Shown: positions 32,263-33,123 of the stretch, one piece after another
Position numbering within the stretch: position 1 is the stretch's first letter
Layout: each line of letters begins with the position of its first letter
Assembly (NCBI GenBank): GCA_020439945.1
Contig: JAGRPB010000051.1
Coordinates: forward strand, 1-33,123
Origin: Verrucomicrobiia bacterium
Lineage (GTDB): Bacteria; Verrucomicrobiota; Verrucomicrobiia; Verrucomicrobiales; DEV007
DNA length: 33,123 bases
Direction: 5' to 3'
Position numbers and translations under genes: made by a program
The notes under the pieces: generated by a model
Seen by the model: the letters and a program-made list of their open reading frames with translations, nothing else
Told to the model about the DNA's origin: nothing
Databases searched by the model: none

Positions 32263-33123
32263 ATGAATCACCCGCAACGATTTCAGATCCTTCTCGCCCT
32301 GATCGCCTGTCTCTCCGTGGGTGAGCCGGGAATCGCCGAGGACAAACCGGCCAAAGAGTCCTCGCGAGGCAGTGACTGGAAGTGGCAGGAGGCGCCTCTG
32401 GCCTGTTTCGATGCCGATCTCGACAAAGCTGAAATCCTCCGCGTCACCAATCTGAAGAAAGACGGAACGGGCAGCCTGCGTGCCGCCCTCGAAGCGGAGG
32501 TCGAAGGTCCGCGCTTGATCGTATTCGAAGTCGGCGGTGTCATCGATCTTGAGGGTCGAGGCCTCCGCATCCAGAGCGATCACACCTGGATCGCCGGACA
32601 GACCGGCCCCGAACCCGGCATCACCGTCATCCGCGGCGGCATTCGTGAGGAGGCCTCGCACGTCGTATTGCAGCACCTCCGCGTGCGGCCCGGCGACGGG
32701 GGTGACCTGCCCGATGAAGGCTGGGAGCCGGACGGTCTCACCACCTTGGGCTCCGTACACGATGTGCTCGTTGAGCATTGCTCAATGACCTGGTCGATCG
32801 ATGAAAACCTCAGCGCCTCCAGCTATGGAGCCCCCGACGGACAGGGTGCCCGCCGCATTACCTTTCGCCGGAATATCATCGCCGAAGGTCTCGATGAGGC
32901 GACACACGAGAAAGGCGGTCACTCCAAAGGAACACTGGTTCACGATGCCACCCACGAAGTCGCCATCGTGGGAAATCTCTACGCCGGCAACGTGGAGCGC
33001 AACCCGGTCTTCAAGCTCGACACCTCGGGCGTGGTCGTGAACTGCGTCATGGCCTGCAACGGGCAGCGCGCCATTCATGCCTCCGTGCCGGAGGCCGATT
33101 ATCCCGGTAAACCCGCCCGCCTC
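32263..33123 (+). CDS. Secreted pectate-lyase-like protein (C-terminus cut by window edge)
   Basis: 287 codons are visible from ATG 32263 and the frame is open at the window end. A signal peptide (FQILLALIACLSVGEPGIAE) precedes the right-handed beta-helix pattern of polysaccharide lyase family 1: TNLKKDGTGSLRAALEAEVE, IVFEVGGVIDLEGRGLRI, DHTWIAGQTGPEPGITVIRG, VEHCSMTWSIDENLSASSYG and FRRNIIAEGLDEATHEKG. WSIDENLS is typical of the Ca-binding/catalytic region. Such enzymes cleave pectin-like polyuronates outside the cytoplasm and are common in polysaccharide-degrading Verrucomicrobia. The missing C-terminus prevents checking for binding modules. Confidence 0.88.
   Translation, partial: MNHPQRFQILLALIACLSVGEPGIAEDKPAKESSRGSDWKWQEAPLACFDADLDKAEILRVTNLKKDGTGSLRAALEAEVEGPRLIVFEVGGVIDLEGRGLRIQSDHTWIAGQTGPEPGITVIRGGIREEASHVVLQHLRVRPGDGGDLPDEGWEPDGLTTLGSVHDVLVEHCSMTWSIDENLSASSYGAPDGQGARRITFRRNIIAEGLDEATHEKGGHSKGTLVHDATHEVAIVGNLYAGNVERNPVFKLDTSGVVVNCVMACNGQRAIHASVPEADYPGKPARL

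Overview
The window reads as chromosomal DNA of a Verrucomicrobiota bacterium (PVC superphylum): GC-rich, Gram-negative, densely coded. The evidence is taxon-typical gene content. There is a five-gene block of pseudopilin-like proteins matching the 'Verru_Chthon cassette' A/B/C/D architecture. There is a PSCyt1/PSCyt2/DUF1553 cytochrome-type protein paired with a Tat-exported DUF1501 protein. There is also a membrane cytochrome fused to leucine-rich repeats, and a DUF5069 protein. No rRNA, tRNA, CRISPR array, integrase or transposase was seen. No gene-free stretch exceeds 300 bases; the longest is the 283-base divergent region 19604-19886.

Layout. 1-1833 (-): membrane PSCyt1 cytochrome/LRR protein, cut by the window edge. 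1974-5980 (-): CUT2-type sugar ABC importer (binding lipoprotein, twin ATPase, permease) with a 75-residue protein inserted between ATPase and permease. 6091-12581 (-): pseudopilin cassette D-B-C-A plus a secreted protein, with 4- to 8-base overlaps. 12794-17089 (+): PSCyt/DUF1553 and DUF1501 pair. 17099-18291 (-): 2OG-Fe(II) dioxygenase and DUF5069 protein. 18431-19603 (-): OprO/OprP-type porin with a Pho-box-like repeat upstream. 19887-22449 (+): OmpH/Skp chaperone, NamZ-type exo-muramidase and a secreted 3D-domain protein, a probable envelope/peptidoglycan group. 22557-28836: a candidate RiPP (ribosomally made, modified peptide) gene cluster. 28864-32134 (-): response-regulator/class III cyclase and an AGCS amino-acid:cation symporter. 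32263-33123 (+): secreted pectate-lyase-like protein, cut by the edge.

The most exciting locus is the RiPP cluster. An apparent operon on the minus strand encodes, in order: a small unknown protein; a GrrM/OscB-like radical SAM/SPASM peptide maturase; an 82-residue precursor whose last 26 residues are His-rich and carry five Cys-Trp units, three of them CWxN; a DUF692 (MNIO) iron oxygenase with a ~105-residue C-terminal extension; a cytoplasmic subtilisin-like protease; and a GNAT acetyltransferase. A one-chain ABC exporter diverges from it. Trp-x-Asn is the kind of three-residue motif that cyclophane-forming rSAM enzymes crosslink, and MNIO enzymes commonly act on Cys. The inference is a peptide in which alternating residues are substrates of two different metalloenzymes: rSAM on Trp/Asn and MNIO on Cys. 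It would then be proteolysed, perhaps acetylated, and exported. Two hairpins directly after the precursor gene suggest it is over-expressed relative to the downstream enzymes.

Intergenic spaces carry strong hairpins, including a perfect 28-bp inverted repeat at 22454-22547. A degenerate ~28-nt interspersed repeat (3307-3334, 21689-21716, partial at 26848-26862) also falls inside coding sequence.
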